Shown here: in pieces, positions 17,700 to 25,940 of the stretch
Layout: each line of letters begins with the position of its first letter
Position numbering within the stretch: position 1 is the stretch's first letter
Source: TA-21 sp035620895
GTDB lineage: Archaea; Thermoproteota; Nitrososphaeria; Nitrososphaerales; Nitrososphaeraceae
Reading direction: 5' to 3'
NCBI GenBank assembly: GCA_035620895.1
Contig: DASPFY010000010.1
Span: 1-64,000 of the forward strand
Length of the DNA stretch: 64,000 bases
Position numbers and translations under genes: made by a program
Notes under the pieces: generated by a model
Database searches by the model: none
What the model saw: only the letters and a program-made list of their open reading frames with translations
Told to the model about the DNA's origin: nothing

Positions 17700-18170
17700 C
17701 TATTTGTCTTTTTTATTATTATTATCCATCGCACTGCCGTCATTGTCAGATAACTTCTTGCTTCCGTACAATCGCGTTTCACCTCTTGTAATCCTGAGTA
17801 GAGCCTCTCTCATCAATTTCCTGTCCTCTTCACTTACTTTACCTTCAATAAGATCGATCACATACATCCACATTATAGCTCCAACTTTATTTTCTCTAAA
17901 CAAGGCATCTTGTTCGACTTTCCATTGACTTTTCCTGTGCCAGTATCCTAGCACTATACTCACTGGAACATATGCCAAGATAAATAATATCGCAAAAATC
18001 CATATGCTGTTAAAAATATCAGACAAATAAGGAAGCTGGTCTATTAAGAGTTGATACTGAATTGTTATGAAATTAGCAAAAGTCATCGCAAAAACTAGGT
18101 ATATACTATGCCCATTACGAAAATCAAGCCAGCGTCTTCTGACCCAGTCTGAAGTAAATGAAGAAATCAT
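17700..18170 (-). CDS. Two-helix membrane protein of unknown function
   Basis: 156 residues. Two transmembrane helices (about residues 23-43 and 55-78) lie near the N-terminus, with a cytoplasmic C-terminal part of about 75 residues ending in an Asp/Asn/Lys tail. The short basic N-terminus 'DWVRRRWLDFRNGH' precedes helix 1. No family recognised. Next to glycan genes, but no direct functional link is visible. Confidence 0.55.
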   Translation of the reverse strand: MISSFTSDWVRRRWLDFRNGHSIYLVFAMTFANFITIQYQLLIDQLPYLSDIFNSIWIFAILFILAYVPVSIVLGYWHRKSQWKVEQDALFRENKVGAIMWMYVIDLIEGKVSEEDRKLMREALLRITRGETRLYGSKKLSDNDGSAMDNNNKKDK

Positions 18171-18230
18171 ATGGAAATAAGCGGTTCTCTTTTACAAATA
18201 CATTGTGCTTAATTTTCACCCATTCAAGTC

Positions 18231-18329
18231 ATGCAAACAAATGCTAGAATTGAGAAAAAATTGGTTTTTGTATTGCTATTTCTATTAGGTTCATCCACGT
18301 TGCAACCTAATAAGAAATTGCTAAACTGA
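18231..18329 (+). CDS. Possible 32-residue hydrophobic peptide
   Basis: ATG 18231 to TGA 18329 encodes MQTNARIEKK followed by a hydrophobic run (LVFVLLFLLG) and a short polar tail. It could be a membrane microprotein, but chance is equally plausible. It occupies the otherwise empty interval between two minus-strand genes. Confidence 0.2.
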   Translation: MQTNARIEKKLVFVLLFLLGSSTLQPNKKLLN

Positions 18330-18424
18330 AATTAGACAAAATTGCGGATAAGTCAAACCAATTTTAAAATGATACAAGATGTCAGGATAGGTGTAAGGCA
18401 TCTACTTTTAGAGTGTCCATAATG

Positions 18425-19453
18425 CTACAGTGCTTTCAACAACCTATTCATTTGGTCAAAATCAATTCCAAATCCAAATCGTTTCTCTTCTTTTTTCATA
18501 TTTCTATACATACTCATGAGTAGTTTAAAATGCTTTATCGAACTGAGCTTGCCATCCATTTTCATTCTGACAATCCGATAAACATCGTCGTAATATCCAA
18601 ATTTTTTCAGAATTTTTTTTTGATAGAGTTTCTTGTCAAACTTTGAATCCTTATTCAAAACTTCGATGAAAATACCACAGCAAATTAGAGAAGGAATGAT
18701 ACCTTCGCCAAGCATAGGAAAGACACAGCCTATTGATTCACCAACACCTATTATGTTGTCGTTGTGGAAGGGTAGCATTCGCTTGGGTGGCGAAAGTCTT
18801 ATAGGCCTGCCAATTTTTCTCAACACCTTAGCACGAGGGTTTTTCACAAAGAATTCTGATATCCCGAAGTATTTTCTATCGATATCACCAGCTCCGATAT
18901 ATGCTCGTCCATTACCCAAAGGAAAAAACCAGAAATAGCCTCGAGCTCCTTTGTATCCTATGACATAAAATTCTTCAATCTCGCTGACGTTTTCTACGAG
19001 AAATTCGTATGAAGGTATTATGAAATCTTGCGGGGATCTTGGAAGGAGAGATCTATGAAGACCAGTACAATCTATAACATAATCATAACTTGAAAGAAAG
19101 TCAGATTCTGGAGTACAGCGAAAACCATAGTTTATCTTCAATCCTTGGCAGAGGTCCAGCTCCCAATGGTATTTATCATATGTCACCAAACCCTTGAGTT
19201 CCAGATATTCTGTTTTTTCATTAGGAAGATCCATTCTCAGTTTTTTTCCTCGATGAAGAACATAATCGTCAAAATTTAGCCCTGCATTCTTGGAAAATAT
19301 TTCTAGCATGTTTTTTGAGGCACCCCATGCACAAACCGGCCAATGTGATTCTTTTCTTGAAGCCTCAAAAATTTCTATCTGGTGTCCGTCTTCTAGAAGA
19401 CGATTTCCAAGATAGGAGCCCGCGACTCCTGCACCAACGATAGCCAGTTTCAC
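18425..19453 (-). CDS. FAD-dependent oxidoreductase, geranylgeranyl-reductase-like
   Basis: 342 residues. N-terminal FAD-binding 'LAIVGAGVAGSYLGNRLLEDG' is visible in two pieces (LAIVGAGVAGSYLG then NRLLEDGHQIEIFEA). 'VIDCTGLHRSLLP' (about residue 125) and the second FAD motif with 'GVGESIGCVFPMLGEGI' (about 230) match the GGR/FixC flavoprotein group. Archaeal GGRs saturate the isoprenoid chains of membrane lipids or of dolichol-like carriers. Its position in the glycan island favours a polyprenol-carrier or lipid reductase role, an inference. Electron donor not evident. Confidence 0.75.
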   Translation of the reverse strand: MKLAIVGAGVAGSYLGNRLLEDGHQIEIFEASRKESHWPVCAWGASKNMLEIFSKNAGLNFDDYVLHRGKKLRMDLPNEKTEYLELKGLVTYDKYHWELDLCQGLKINYGFRCTPESDFLSSYDYVIDCTGLHRSLLPRSPQDFIIPSYEFLVENVSEIEEFYVIGYKGARGYFWFFPLGNGRAYIGAGDIDRKYFGISEFFVKNPRAKVLRKIGRPIRLSPPKRMLPFHNDNIIGVGESIGCVFPMLGEGIIPSLICCGIFIEVLNKDSKFDKKLYQKKILKKFGYYDDVYRIVRMKMDGKLSSIKHFKLLMSMYRNMKKEEKRFGFGIDFDQMNRLLKAL

Positions 19454-19981
19454 GTTAACCTTTGAGATAAAAATTGTTTATATGTCTTGTTGATAAATTA
19501 ATTTCTTAATCAAATATTACTTCAATATATTCCGGACGTCAATCATAAGTGGTTGTGCAATAAAAATATGTGCAAGAAAGCAAGATATTGAGTTTATCAG
19601 CAAATAGATTTGGCAACCAATAGTTGAAAATCAAGTAAAAAGTGAGAAGATAAGCCCAAATCATACTATGACAATAGCACTGATTATTTTATGATTCAGG
19701 TTTGACATAGTATATTGAGATAATTTTTATATTGGGCCGTTTACAGTCCCGCGAATCGAATAAGAGGTATTGAAATTTGGTAATTCTCACTCTTACTTTA
19801 CAAACTGACTTCCAAATGGCACGAGGAACGTTGATTGTTCACTAGAAAATTAAGTAAGAGATGCTATTATGATAGAATTTAATATTTATTGCATCTAGTA
19901 GAAGAACTACTTATACTGCAACTTAGTTACAATAGAAAGATGAGTTCGACTTAAATAGTTAGTAATGTAGCCCTATTATGG
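19454..19981. other. Gene-free divergent intergenic region
   Basis: About 530 bases between divergent genes, AT-rich, without a reading frame of coding character, tRNA or strong hairpin that I can see. A TATA-like cttaaata around 19950 lies about 30 bases before the start of the beta-helix gene. Confidence 0.5.
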
Positions 19982-20758
19982 ATGCAACAAACAATGTCAT
20001 ACATCTTAGCAACAATATTAGTAGCACTAGCGACTATCAGTGGAGCAACTATGCAAAATTCAATGCAAGTGGCACTAGCACAACAACCATTATCAAGTCC
20101 AGCATGCGGTCAAGTAGTTCATGGTAACGTGACATTAACTGCAAATCTTGTCTGTACAGGAGACGGATTAATTGTGGGAGGAGATAACACAATGATTAAC
20201 TTGAATGGATACTCTATCAATGGACCAGGTGATAACAGTTCTAAGGTCGGAATTGCAATACCTCATTCAAATAGCGTAGTAGTACAGGGTTCTGGCGCTA
20301 TTCGGGATTTCCAAGCGGGAGTTTTGATAACTGGTTCTGAAAACACTAATATCCACAGAGTATCATTTGAAGGAAATAAGATTGCAGTCTTCATGACAGG
20401 TTCAATTGGAAGTACTATTGAACAGAACTTTATTGGGCCAAATACTATAGGCGTGGCATCTCACTCATCTACAGGAGCCCAGGTACATGCCAATATGATG
20501 ACAGGTAATGATCTCGCAGGCGTAACGCTTGTCAATACAGACAGATCACAGGTAGATGCCAATTCAATAGGTGGAAGCAGAAACGGTATATTCCTAGACG
20601 CTCAAAGTACAAAGAATACGATATTGTATAACAATGTACTAAAGAATGATATCGACATAAACAATGCTGACGGATTGCCACTCAACATAAACGGAAATGA
20701 ACTATTAAAGAACAACTGCTTCGTTAGTCAGCCAAGCGGCGGATGCAATCCTCAATAG
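19982..20758 (+). CDS. Secreted right-handed parallel beta-helix (NosD-like) protein
   Basis: 258 residues. Signal peptide at residues 1-33 (hydrophobic core, ending VALAQQ). The mature part starts 'ACGQVVHGNVTLTANLVC', followed by repeated N-x-I/V rungs such as 'DNTMINLNGYSI', 'NTNIHRVSFEGN' and 'NSIGGSRNGIFL'. This is the NosD/pectate-lyase-like beta-helix. Two cysteines at the start of the mature protein and two near the C-terminus may pair. Exported, probably surface-bound. No catalytic residues could be assigned. Confidence 0.75.
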   Translation: MQQTMSYILATILVALATISGATMQNSMQVALAQQPLSSPACGQVVHGNVTLTANLVCTGDGLIVGGDNTMINLNGYSINGPGDNSSKVGIAIPHSNSVVVQGSGAIRDFQAGVLITGSENTNIHRVSFEGNKIAVFMTGSIGSTIEQNFIGPNTIGVASHSSTGAQVHANMMTGNDLAGVTLVNTDRSQVDANSIGGSRNGIFLDAQSTKNTILYNNVLKNDIDINNADGLPLNINGNELLKNNCFVSQPSGGCNPQ

Positions 20759-21036
20759 GAGCAAAGTCACGCAGCTGGACAAAGAACTACAAACCTCATT
20801 TTTTTATTTTAATTAACATATGAATATCTTTATAGTTATTTTAAAAATCCGCTTTAGATGAATTCAGGTAAGCTGACATCTAATATTTTGTATCAGTGAG
20901 TAAGGGTTCTTCATAGAATATTTTGAGCGCTAAACGAGTGGAACAAAAATTGTAAAATGTATGAATAGTTGAATATTCCATGGGAATTTCATATTGTTTC
21001 GAAATTCATATAATATAGAGAAACGTTGAATACTGC

Positions 21037-21480
21037 ATGAACATAGATACAAAGACTCTTGCCTTTGCTACCATTTTTGCGTCTGCGTTGTTCTTCATTT
21101 TCAATTCCGAAAATACAAATTTTGGTGCTTATGGACAGATTTCAGAAAATATTTCGAATAGTACTAGTGCTACTTCGAATGGCAATTTTACTGGAACTGA
21201 AAATATTACTGGCTCTAATACCACCAATGCGATTCCTTATGTTTTAAACGTCACGAATAGCTCAGACATATCTTCACAGGCCGTCGACCAAGTCCTTGAA
21301 GCTATCAACGGAGGACAATCTACATCTTTGCAGGAAGTATTAGATGCTGCAAGTACTGGAAATTCGTCCTCGTCTTCACTTGAGCAGGTAATAGATGCTG
21401 CTAGCAGTGTATTGAATAATCAGAGCGCGAACATTAGTACTGGGAATACTAGTAACAATACTTCGTCAGATCTTCCCTAA
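21037..21480 (+). CDS. Secreted Ser/Thr/Asn-rich protein
   Basis: 147 residues. N-terminal hydrophobic segment (residues 8-24) followed by a low-complexity Asn/Ser/Thr/Gly-rich chain with many N-x-S/T sequons. It has two related blocks, 'SSQAVDQVLEAINGGQS' and 'SSLEQVIDAASSVLN', around 'LQEVLDAASTG'. Likely exported and heavily glycosylated, which fits an organism with a large glycan locus. Function unknown. Confidence 0.55.
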   Translation: MNIDTKTLAFATIFASALFFIFNSENTNFGAYGQISENISNSTSATSNGNFTGTENITGSNTTNAIPYVLNVTNSSDISSQAVDQVLEAINGGQSTSLQEVLDAASTGNSSSSSLEQVIDAASSVLNNQSANISTGNTSNNTSSDLP

Positions 21481-21537
21481 CAAACAAAACTTTACTTATT
21501 ATTAGCTGAGGATTAGCTAGATAAATTCTGTACTTCT

Positions 21538-21696
21538 TCACGACTTATACTTTTCCTTAATTCTGTATCTAATGTATTTATCTTCCAAAGAAAATTTTGG
21601 CGGATGTGGATCAAGAGTCCGATTATCGCAATTAGTACATTTCTCTTCAAGAGTATATGTCTTGCAAAATTCACACTTTCGTAATAGATGTTTCAT
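21538..21696 (-). CDS. nop10: H/ACA RNP component Nop10
   Basis: 52 residues from ATG (complement of 21694-21696). Begins MKHLLRKCEFC. It has the Nop10 zinc ribbon (CEFC ... CTNC) and the hallmark 'DPHPPKFSLEDKY' segment that contacts the Cbf5 pseudouridine synthase. It starts 6 bases after the aIF2-alpha stop codon, the conserved archaeal aIF2-alpha/nop10 arrangement. It acts in guide-RNA-directed pseudouridylation of rRNA. Confidence 0.93.
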   Translation of the reverse strand: MKHLLRKCEFCKTYTLEEKCTNCDNRTLDPHPPKFSLEDKYIRYRIKEKYKS

Positions 21697-21702
21697 AAAT
21701 AC

Positions 21703-22503
21703 TCATCGTCTATTTTTTTTGGAATCTTCTCTGATATAATTAAATAGTCCTACCTTTTTCCCTACTGAGTTAGATATTTTCTCAATAGCACTATTCAATG
21801 TCTTTTCAGCGATCTTGTAATTCTCTGCTTTAGCAATTATCCGATACCTCGGAGCTGCTATATATGAAATTTCAACAGAAGTATTATTCTTGTCAAGTTG
21901 TGCCGAGGATAGGACATTTTTGATGATTTCGATTCCTTGTGGTTCATTTATATTAAGTTCTATCACTCCTCTAATCTCCACACTAGGAATCTGGATCTTC
22001 TTACTTTCTTCTGCTATTGCAGATCTGACCTCGTCAGTAATATCAAGCGATTTTATAGAGTCAATCCCCTTAAACGCTACGGCCTCAAACATGTCATACA
22101 GATAATCAAATTTTTGCAATACAACATCCTGAAGTTCCTTAATCTTTTCCTCACTCATACCAGTTTTAGTTTTAATCATCTGCATAAAGGCGGAAGCCTT
22201 TTCGCTCTTCTTTACTTCTATGAGTTTAGACTTCCTTTCTTCACGTGATACCTGCTTTAAAGAGAGGTCAACCTCTACCCTCGATTTGTCTACCCTAATA
22301 ACCTTAAGAACAGTCTTTTGTTTTGGTCTTACGTATCTCTCTATATTCCTGATCCATCCTGTTGCTATTTCAGAAACATGCAGAAATGCGGTCAATTCTT
22401 GATATTCGTCTAAAGACACGTAAGCTCCATGACCCGTAACTTCCTTTACCGTTGCAATTACCAAATCACCGGCTTCAGGAAGTTGTTTGATATCAGTCAC
22501 CAT
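21703..22503 (-). CDS. eif2a: Translation initiation factor aIF2 subunit alpha
   Basis: 266 residues, the expected archaeal length. An N-terminal S1/OB domain (residues 10-85, with 'GDLVIATVKEVTGHGAYVSL' and 'FLHVSEIATGWIRNIERYV') is followed by the helical domain and the C-terminal alpha/beta domain with 'ISYIAAPRYRIIAKAENYK'. With beta and gamma subunits it forms the factor delivering initiator tRNA. Directly followed by nop10, which it probably co-transcribes. Confidence 0.95.
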   Translation of the reverse strand: MVTDIKQLPEAGDLVIATVKEVTGHGAYVSLDEYQELTAFLHVSEIATGWIRNIERYVRPKQKTVLKVIRVDKSRVEVDLSLKQVSREERKSKLIEVKKSEKASAFMQMIKTKTGMSEEKIKELQDVVLQKFDYLYDMFEAVAFKGIDSIKSLDITDEVRSAIAEESKKIQIPSVEIRGVIELNINEPQGIEIIKNVLSSAQLDKNNTSVEISYIAAPRYRIIAKAENYKIAEKTLNSAIEKISNSVGKKVGLFNYIREDSKKNRR

Positions 22504-22558
22504 TTAGAAAATACGCACCTTGGTACTATACTTTAAGTTTGCTTATAATTCGATTTTT

Positions 22559-23107
22559 TCAAAAGTCAATCCCCTTTTTGGCCTTTATTCCTTTTTTGTA
22601 AGGATGTTTTATTTCTTTCATTTCAGTAACCAGATCTGCCAACATGATGATTTCTTCACAGGCATGATTTCCAGTTAGAATTAGCGACAGATGTTTCGGA
22701 CGATTTTGGACGATCTTTAAGACATCGGCTAACTGTAACACTCCCAGATGTACTGCATAATTTATTTCATCCAAGATAATAATATCAAACGTATCAAGTG
22801 AAATTTTTTGTTCCACGATATCCAATGCCGTTCTTGCCGCCCTTACATGTTCCTCAAAGGCATGGTCATCATCAATAATTCCTATAAAGCCTTTACCTGC
22901 AACTATCAATTCAAAATCTGGTTCTAGTTTCTTTATACTATTGAGCTCTCCATAATGCCATTCACCCTTGATGAATTGAACCATACAAACTCTAAGTCCA
23001 TGGCCTATGGCTCTCAGAGCCACTCCTAGTGACGCAGTCGTCTTGCCTTTTCCATTTCCTGTATATACAATCACTATCCCATCATTTAATGAGCTCTCTT
23101 TTTCCAT
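22559..23107 (-). CDS. cobO: Cob(I)yrinic acid a,c-diamide adenosyltransferase
   Basis: 182 residues, CobA/CobO/BtuR type. P-loop 'YTGNGKGKTTASLGVALRA' at the N-terminus, 'VQFIKGEWHYGE', 'DIIILDEINYAVHLG' (Walker B region) and 'LILTGNHA' identify the family. It attaches the 5'-deoxyadenosyl group to the corrinoid cobalt. On the opposite strand and close by is an MtrA-like corrinoid protein; cbiD lies about 5.7 kb away. Together these support B12 biosynthesis or salvage. Confidence 0.92.
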   Translation of the reverse strand: MEKESSLNDGIVIVYTGNGKGKTTASLGVALRAIGHGLRVCMVQFIKGEWHYGELNSIKKLEPDFELIVAGKGFIGIIDDDHAFEEHVRAARTALDIVEQKISLDTFDIIILDEINYAVHLGVLQLADVLKIVQNRPKHLSLILTGNHACEEIIMLADLVTEMKEIKHPYKKGIKAKKGIDF

Positions 23108-23255
23108 GCATAATCACCATAATGACATTTTATATCATTTGGCTACTTAGATATTATTCAAATTGTATCATTGTTAGATTATTTGAGTCTATTAATACTA
23201 CAACTTATCCGCCGATTCTAAAAAATAATAAATTGCATTGATTGGTGATATAAAT

Positions 23256-23657
23256 ATGAATGGTGTAATCTTTAGTAAAGGTGAAATTAAATTTCTCCGT
23301 TCGAATGAAATTTGTAGAATTGCAACATGCAATAACAACCTGCCTCATGTAACTCCCGTCTCATATATTTTTGATAATGGAAAGTTCTTTTTTGCCACAG
23401 ACTACAATACCCTGAAATATGCTAATCTGAATAAAAATAATAGAATATCGTTGGTTGTAGACACAACCGAGAATAACAAGAACAAGGCAGTAGTTACACG
23501 AGGCATAACCACATTTATACACAAAGGTAGAAAATTTCAAAATTTATACGATATGTTTCATAACAAATTCGACTGGGTGAAGAATGATCCATGGAAAGAA
23601 GGAGATGCGCCATTCATCGAAGTGATTCCCAAAACTAAGGTTAGTTGGGGGTTATAA
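23256..23657 (+). CDS. Pyridoxamine 5'-phosphate oxidase-like flavin/F420-binding protein
   Basis: 133 residues from ATG 23256 (a TTG at 23238 would add six). Split beta-barrel flavin-binding pattern: 'EIKFLRSNEICRIATCNN', 'PHVTPVSYIFDNGKFFFATD', 'KNNRISLVVD'. The family binds FMN or F420 and includes small reductases and haem-utilisation proteins. Only 25 bases separate it from the MtrA-like gene, so the two may be co-transcribed. Substrate unknown. Confidence 0.75.
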   Translation: MNGVIFSKGEIKFLRSNEICRIATCNNNLPHVTPVSYIFDNGKFFFATDYNTLKYANLNKNNRISLVVDTTENNKNKAVVTRGITTFIHKGRKFQNLYDMFHNKFDWVKNDPWKEGDAPFIEVIPKTKVSWGL

Positions 23658-23682
23658 AACAAGGTTTCAATTCCGTAAGGAT

Positions 23683-24177
23683 TTGATCTTGATTTACAAG
23701 AAAATTGAAAATTGCATTGGAGAAATATGCAAATTTCTAATTCCAATCAAACACGAGTACTATAAGGGAAATGGAAGTGAGATTGCAATTTGTACCCTAT
23801 CCAGTATCAAATTATTAACAGAAATATCAAACGATACTAGGTTGATGAATAATATAGCTATAGTTGGTAGACTATTGTCGGAAAACAAAGGAATTGATAA
23901 AATCATCAAATATTGTATTGCAAACAAGGAACTTGTACATTTGGTCGTATGTGGCAAAGATGGCCATGGCCATGTAGCTGGTGATTCAATAATTGCACTA
24001 ATGGAAAATGGAATCACAAGAGATGGTAAAATCATCAAATCAAAAAGCCCTTATCCTCATCTAGATTCATCCTTCGAAGATGTGGAGACATTTAGAGGTC
24101 GTGTTACTATTCATAACTTAATCGGGGAGATGGATCTGAATCGCATAAAGACCTTCGTAGACGAAATAATTCAATAG
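23683..24177 (+). CDS. MtrA-like corrinoid protein (tetrahydromethanopterin S-methyltransferase subunit A family)
   Basis: 164 residues from a TTG preceded by taagg. The middle resembles methanogen MtrA: 'IAIVGRLLSENKGIDKII' followed by 'HLVVCGKDGHGHVAGDSIIA', then 'LMENGITRDGKIIKSKSP'. The His corresponding to the MtrA cobalt ligand (CG-x-x-x-x-GH-x-x-G) is kept at residue 97. The C-terminal membrane anchor of methanogen MtrA is absent. It is therefore a soluble MtrA-like domain that may carry a methylated corrinoid. No other Mtr subunit is in the window, so the methyl donor and acceptor are unknown. Its end overlaps the convergent dUTPase gene by 7 bases. Confidence 0.8.
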   Translation: MILIYKKIENCIGEICKFLIPIKHEYYKGNGSEIAICTLSSIKLLTEISNDTRLMNNIAIVGRLLSENKGIDKIIKYCIANKELVHLVVCGKDGHGHVAGDSIIALMENGITRDGKIIKSKSPYPHLDSSFEDVETFRGRVTIHNLIGEMDLNRIKTFVDEIIQ

Positions 24178-24500
24178 TTCATCTTTTTCCTTTTCTTGTT
24201 TATCCTATTCTTTTTAGAATAATACTCGACTATATCATCAGGTGTCATGTCTAATTCGATAGTTGCCTGAAGTACAAAATGCCAAATATCTATGAGTTCT
24301 TCCTTTGCCTCTTCGGAGTCAAATTTGGTGGGATTTTTCCACCATTTCCAATTTGTTAATCTTTGAAGTTCAATTGCTTCGTGTGTAATTGCAGTGCAGA
24401 GATATGAAATTCTCTCCTCAGTCTTCGAAGGATATCTCGATGATGCTAACATGGAGGCCAAGCCCTTTTGCATCTCAATCAATTTTTCTAGTTTATCCAC
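24171..24500 (-). CDS. All-alpha NTP pyrophosphatase (dimeric dUTPase-like)
   Basis: 109 residues. Helical NTP-PPase/MazG fold with metal-binding motifs 'HEAIELQRLTNWKWWK' (about residue 40) and 'AKEELIDIWHFVLQATIELD' (about 70), the E-x-x-E / E-x-x-D pattern of dimeric dUTPases. The NWKWWK segment is typical of the type 2 dUTPase family. It would hydrolyse dUTP or a similar nucleotide, limiting uracil in DNA. Basic C-terminal tail. Confidence 0.82.
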   Translation of the reverse strand: MDKLEKLIEMQKGLASMLASSRYPSKTEERISYLCTAITHEAIELQRLTNWKWWKNPTKFDSEEAKEELIDIWHFVLQATIELDMTPDDIVEYYSKKNRINKKRKKMNY

Positions 24501-24853
24501 TTACCAATCATAAAAATTGTTTTATATAGATTTTAACCTTCCATGAAGATGGAATGGAGTCGTACTTCCTATCGATTGAATTAGATATGGAAGTTCTCCA
24601 TTAGCATCTTTTTATGATATAACGTAAAAAAATATTAATAAATGTTTCTGCCAATGTAAATAAAATGTGATTTTTATGATACTACGTGTTTATTTATGCA
24701 ATTTTTAATAAATTAATATAATTATTAATTGTCATAATGTAAATCTTATTAAGTTGAATATTTGAGTATTCATCAAAATTCATATAAATATCTAGAAAAT
24801 TACAATAATCTATAACATTTCCAATGATATTTCTATCCATGTTAGAAATAGCA
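24501..24853. other. Very AT-rich gene-free stretch
   Basis: About 350 bases, strongly AT-biased, between two minus-strand genes. I see no reading frame of coding character, no strong hairpin and no tRNA. It presumably holds the dUTPase promoter and the 3' end signals of the RadA-like gene's neighbour. Confidence 0.45.
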
Positions 24854-25555
24854 TCAACAATCATGGAGTCCATCCGGTCTAACTGTAAAGTAAGATTTGT
24901 CTGATGTCAGAGGTTTCAACAGTCTAGCAGAGTATCTTGATTCACCAACCTTCGCTGTCTTTAGTTCTAAACCCACATGTGTAAGATTTGATATGGTTTT
25001 ATTCAATAATTCATTGAATGAAAGCATTTTTTTTTCAAATATGTCCTCTGCTGAATCGTTATTTTCTCTTTTTGAATAGATTGAGTTAGTAATTACAATC
25101 GCAATGTCATTATGAATTGCGTTTATAGCGAGATCGTGTAAATGTTTTCTAACTCGGATTTGTATCGAAAGCGATTTTTTCTTTTCGTTTAAAAATAAGT
25201 AACTAAAATTATCAATAATCACCAGAATAGGATGTAGAAGTAAGGAATAATTGACAAGAACCATTTGAACGTTTGTTGACAATATTCTCATCCTTCTTAT
25301 TTGATGAAGTATAGAATCTGATTCTTGTTTTTCCTTGATATATGAAAGAATTTTCTCTGGCCTGAAAAATCCTTGTGTATCTCCAAATATTACAGATGAA
25401 TCGGAATAGAGTCTTGCGGCATTTACGCATAATGAATAGCAGAAACTTGATCTGGCCTCCCTTGAATCTGATAAAATATTGGTAATTACACCTGTTCTAA
25501 TTCCACCTCCCAGTATCTCATCAATTGATGATGATCCTGTTGTGATTATGCGCAT
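24854..25555 (-). CDS. RadA/RadB-like ATPase-fold protein with degenerate Walker A
   Basis: 233 residues matching the RecA-core of archaeal RadA: 'TTGSSSIDEILGGGIRTGVI' (the L-G-G-G-x-x-T-G lead-in), 'FGDTQGFFRPEKI' (RadA: DTEGTFRPERI), Walker-B-like 'PILVIIDNFSYLF', 'VRKHLHDLAINAIHNDIAIV', and a C-terminal 'SARLLKPL' plus 'FTVRPDGLHD'. The Walker A position reads 'LSDSREARSS', without the G-x-x-x-x-G-K-T/S glycines and lysine. It is thus a RadA paralogue that probably cannot hydrolyse ATP in the usual way. Likely a recombination accessory factor; that role is inferred. Confidence 0.75.
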   Translation of the reverse strand: MRIITTGSSSIDEILGGGIRTGVITNILSDSREARSSFCYSLCVNAARLYSDSSVIFGDTQGFFRPEKILSYIKEKQESDSILHQIRRMRILSTNVQMVLVNYSLLLHPILVIIDNFSYLFLNEKKKSLSIQIRVRKHLHDLAINAIHNDIAIVITNSIYSKRENNDSAEDIFEKKMLSFNELLNKTISNLTHVGLELKTAKVGESRYSARLLKPLTSDKSYFTVRPDGLHDC

Positions 25556-25655
25556 AAAACTAAACTCTATAATTATTTATATACAAAGTAAGAGATCTTG
25601 GGAGAAACTTTTTATTGTCGATCTTATTTTTTGAAAACAAAAGTGAAAACCTAAT

Positions 25656-25904
25656 ATGTCATCATCTCCACAACAACCAAAAAGACCGTTAACAATTTTA
25701 CAGCGCTCATTAAATATGAAAGTATCTGTCAGACTTAAAAACGAGCTGGAGTACAGGGGCCGAATGAATAATGTGGATTCATATATGAATTTAATATTAT
25801 TGGATGCAGAAGAATTTAATGGCGCCAATCCTGTTGCAAATTATGGGAAAGTAGTCATCCGAGGAAACAATGTGTTATTCATAAAAATAGAAAAGGATCT
25901 CTAG
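25656..25904 (+). CDS. LSm (Sm-like) archaeal RNA-binding protein
   Basis: 82 residues. Sm1 motif 'MKVSVRLKNELEYRGRMNNVDSYMN' (seen in parts: VSVRLKNELEYRGRM, then NNVDSYMNLIL) and Sm2 motif 'GKVVIRGNNVLFI' define the fold. Forms a heptameric ring that binds U-rich RNA. It lies just ahead of metK on the same strand with a 36-base gap, a possible operon. Confidence 0.92.
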   Translation: MSSSPQQPKRPLTILQRSLNMKVSVRLKNELEYRGRMNNVDSYMNLILLDAEEFNGANPVANYGKVVIRGNNVLFIKIEKDL

Positions 25905-25940
25905 AAAAAGAGACATTCTTGGGATTTGTCATAAATAAAA

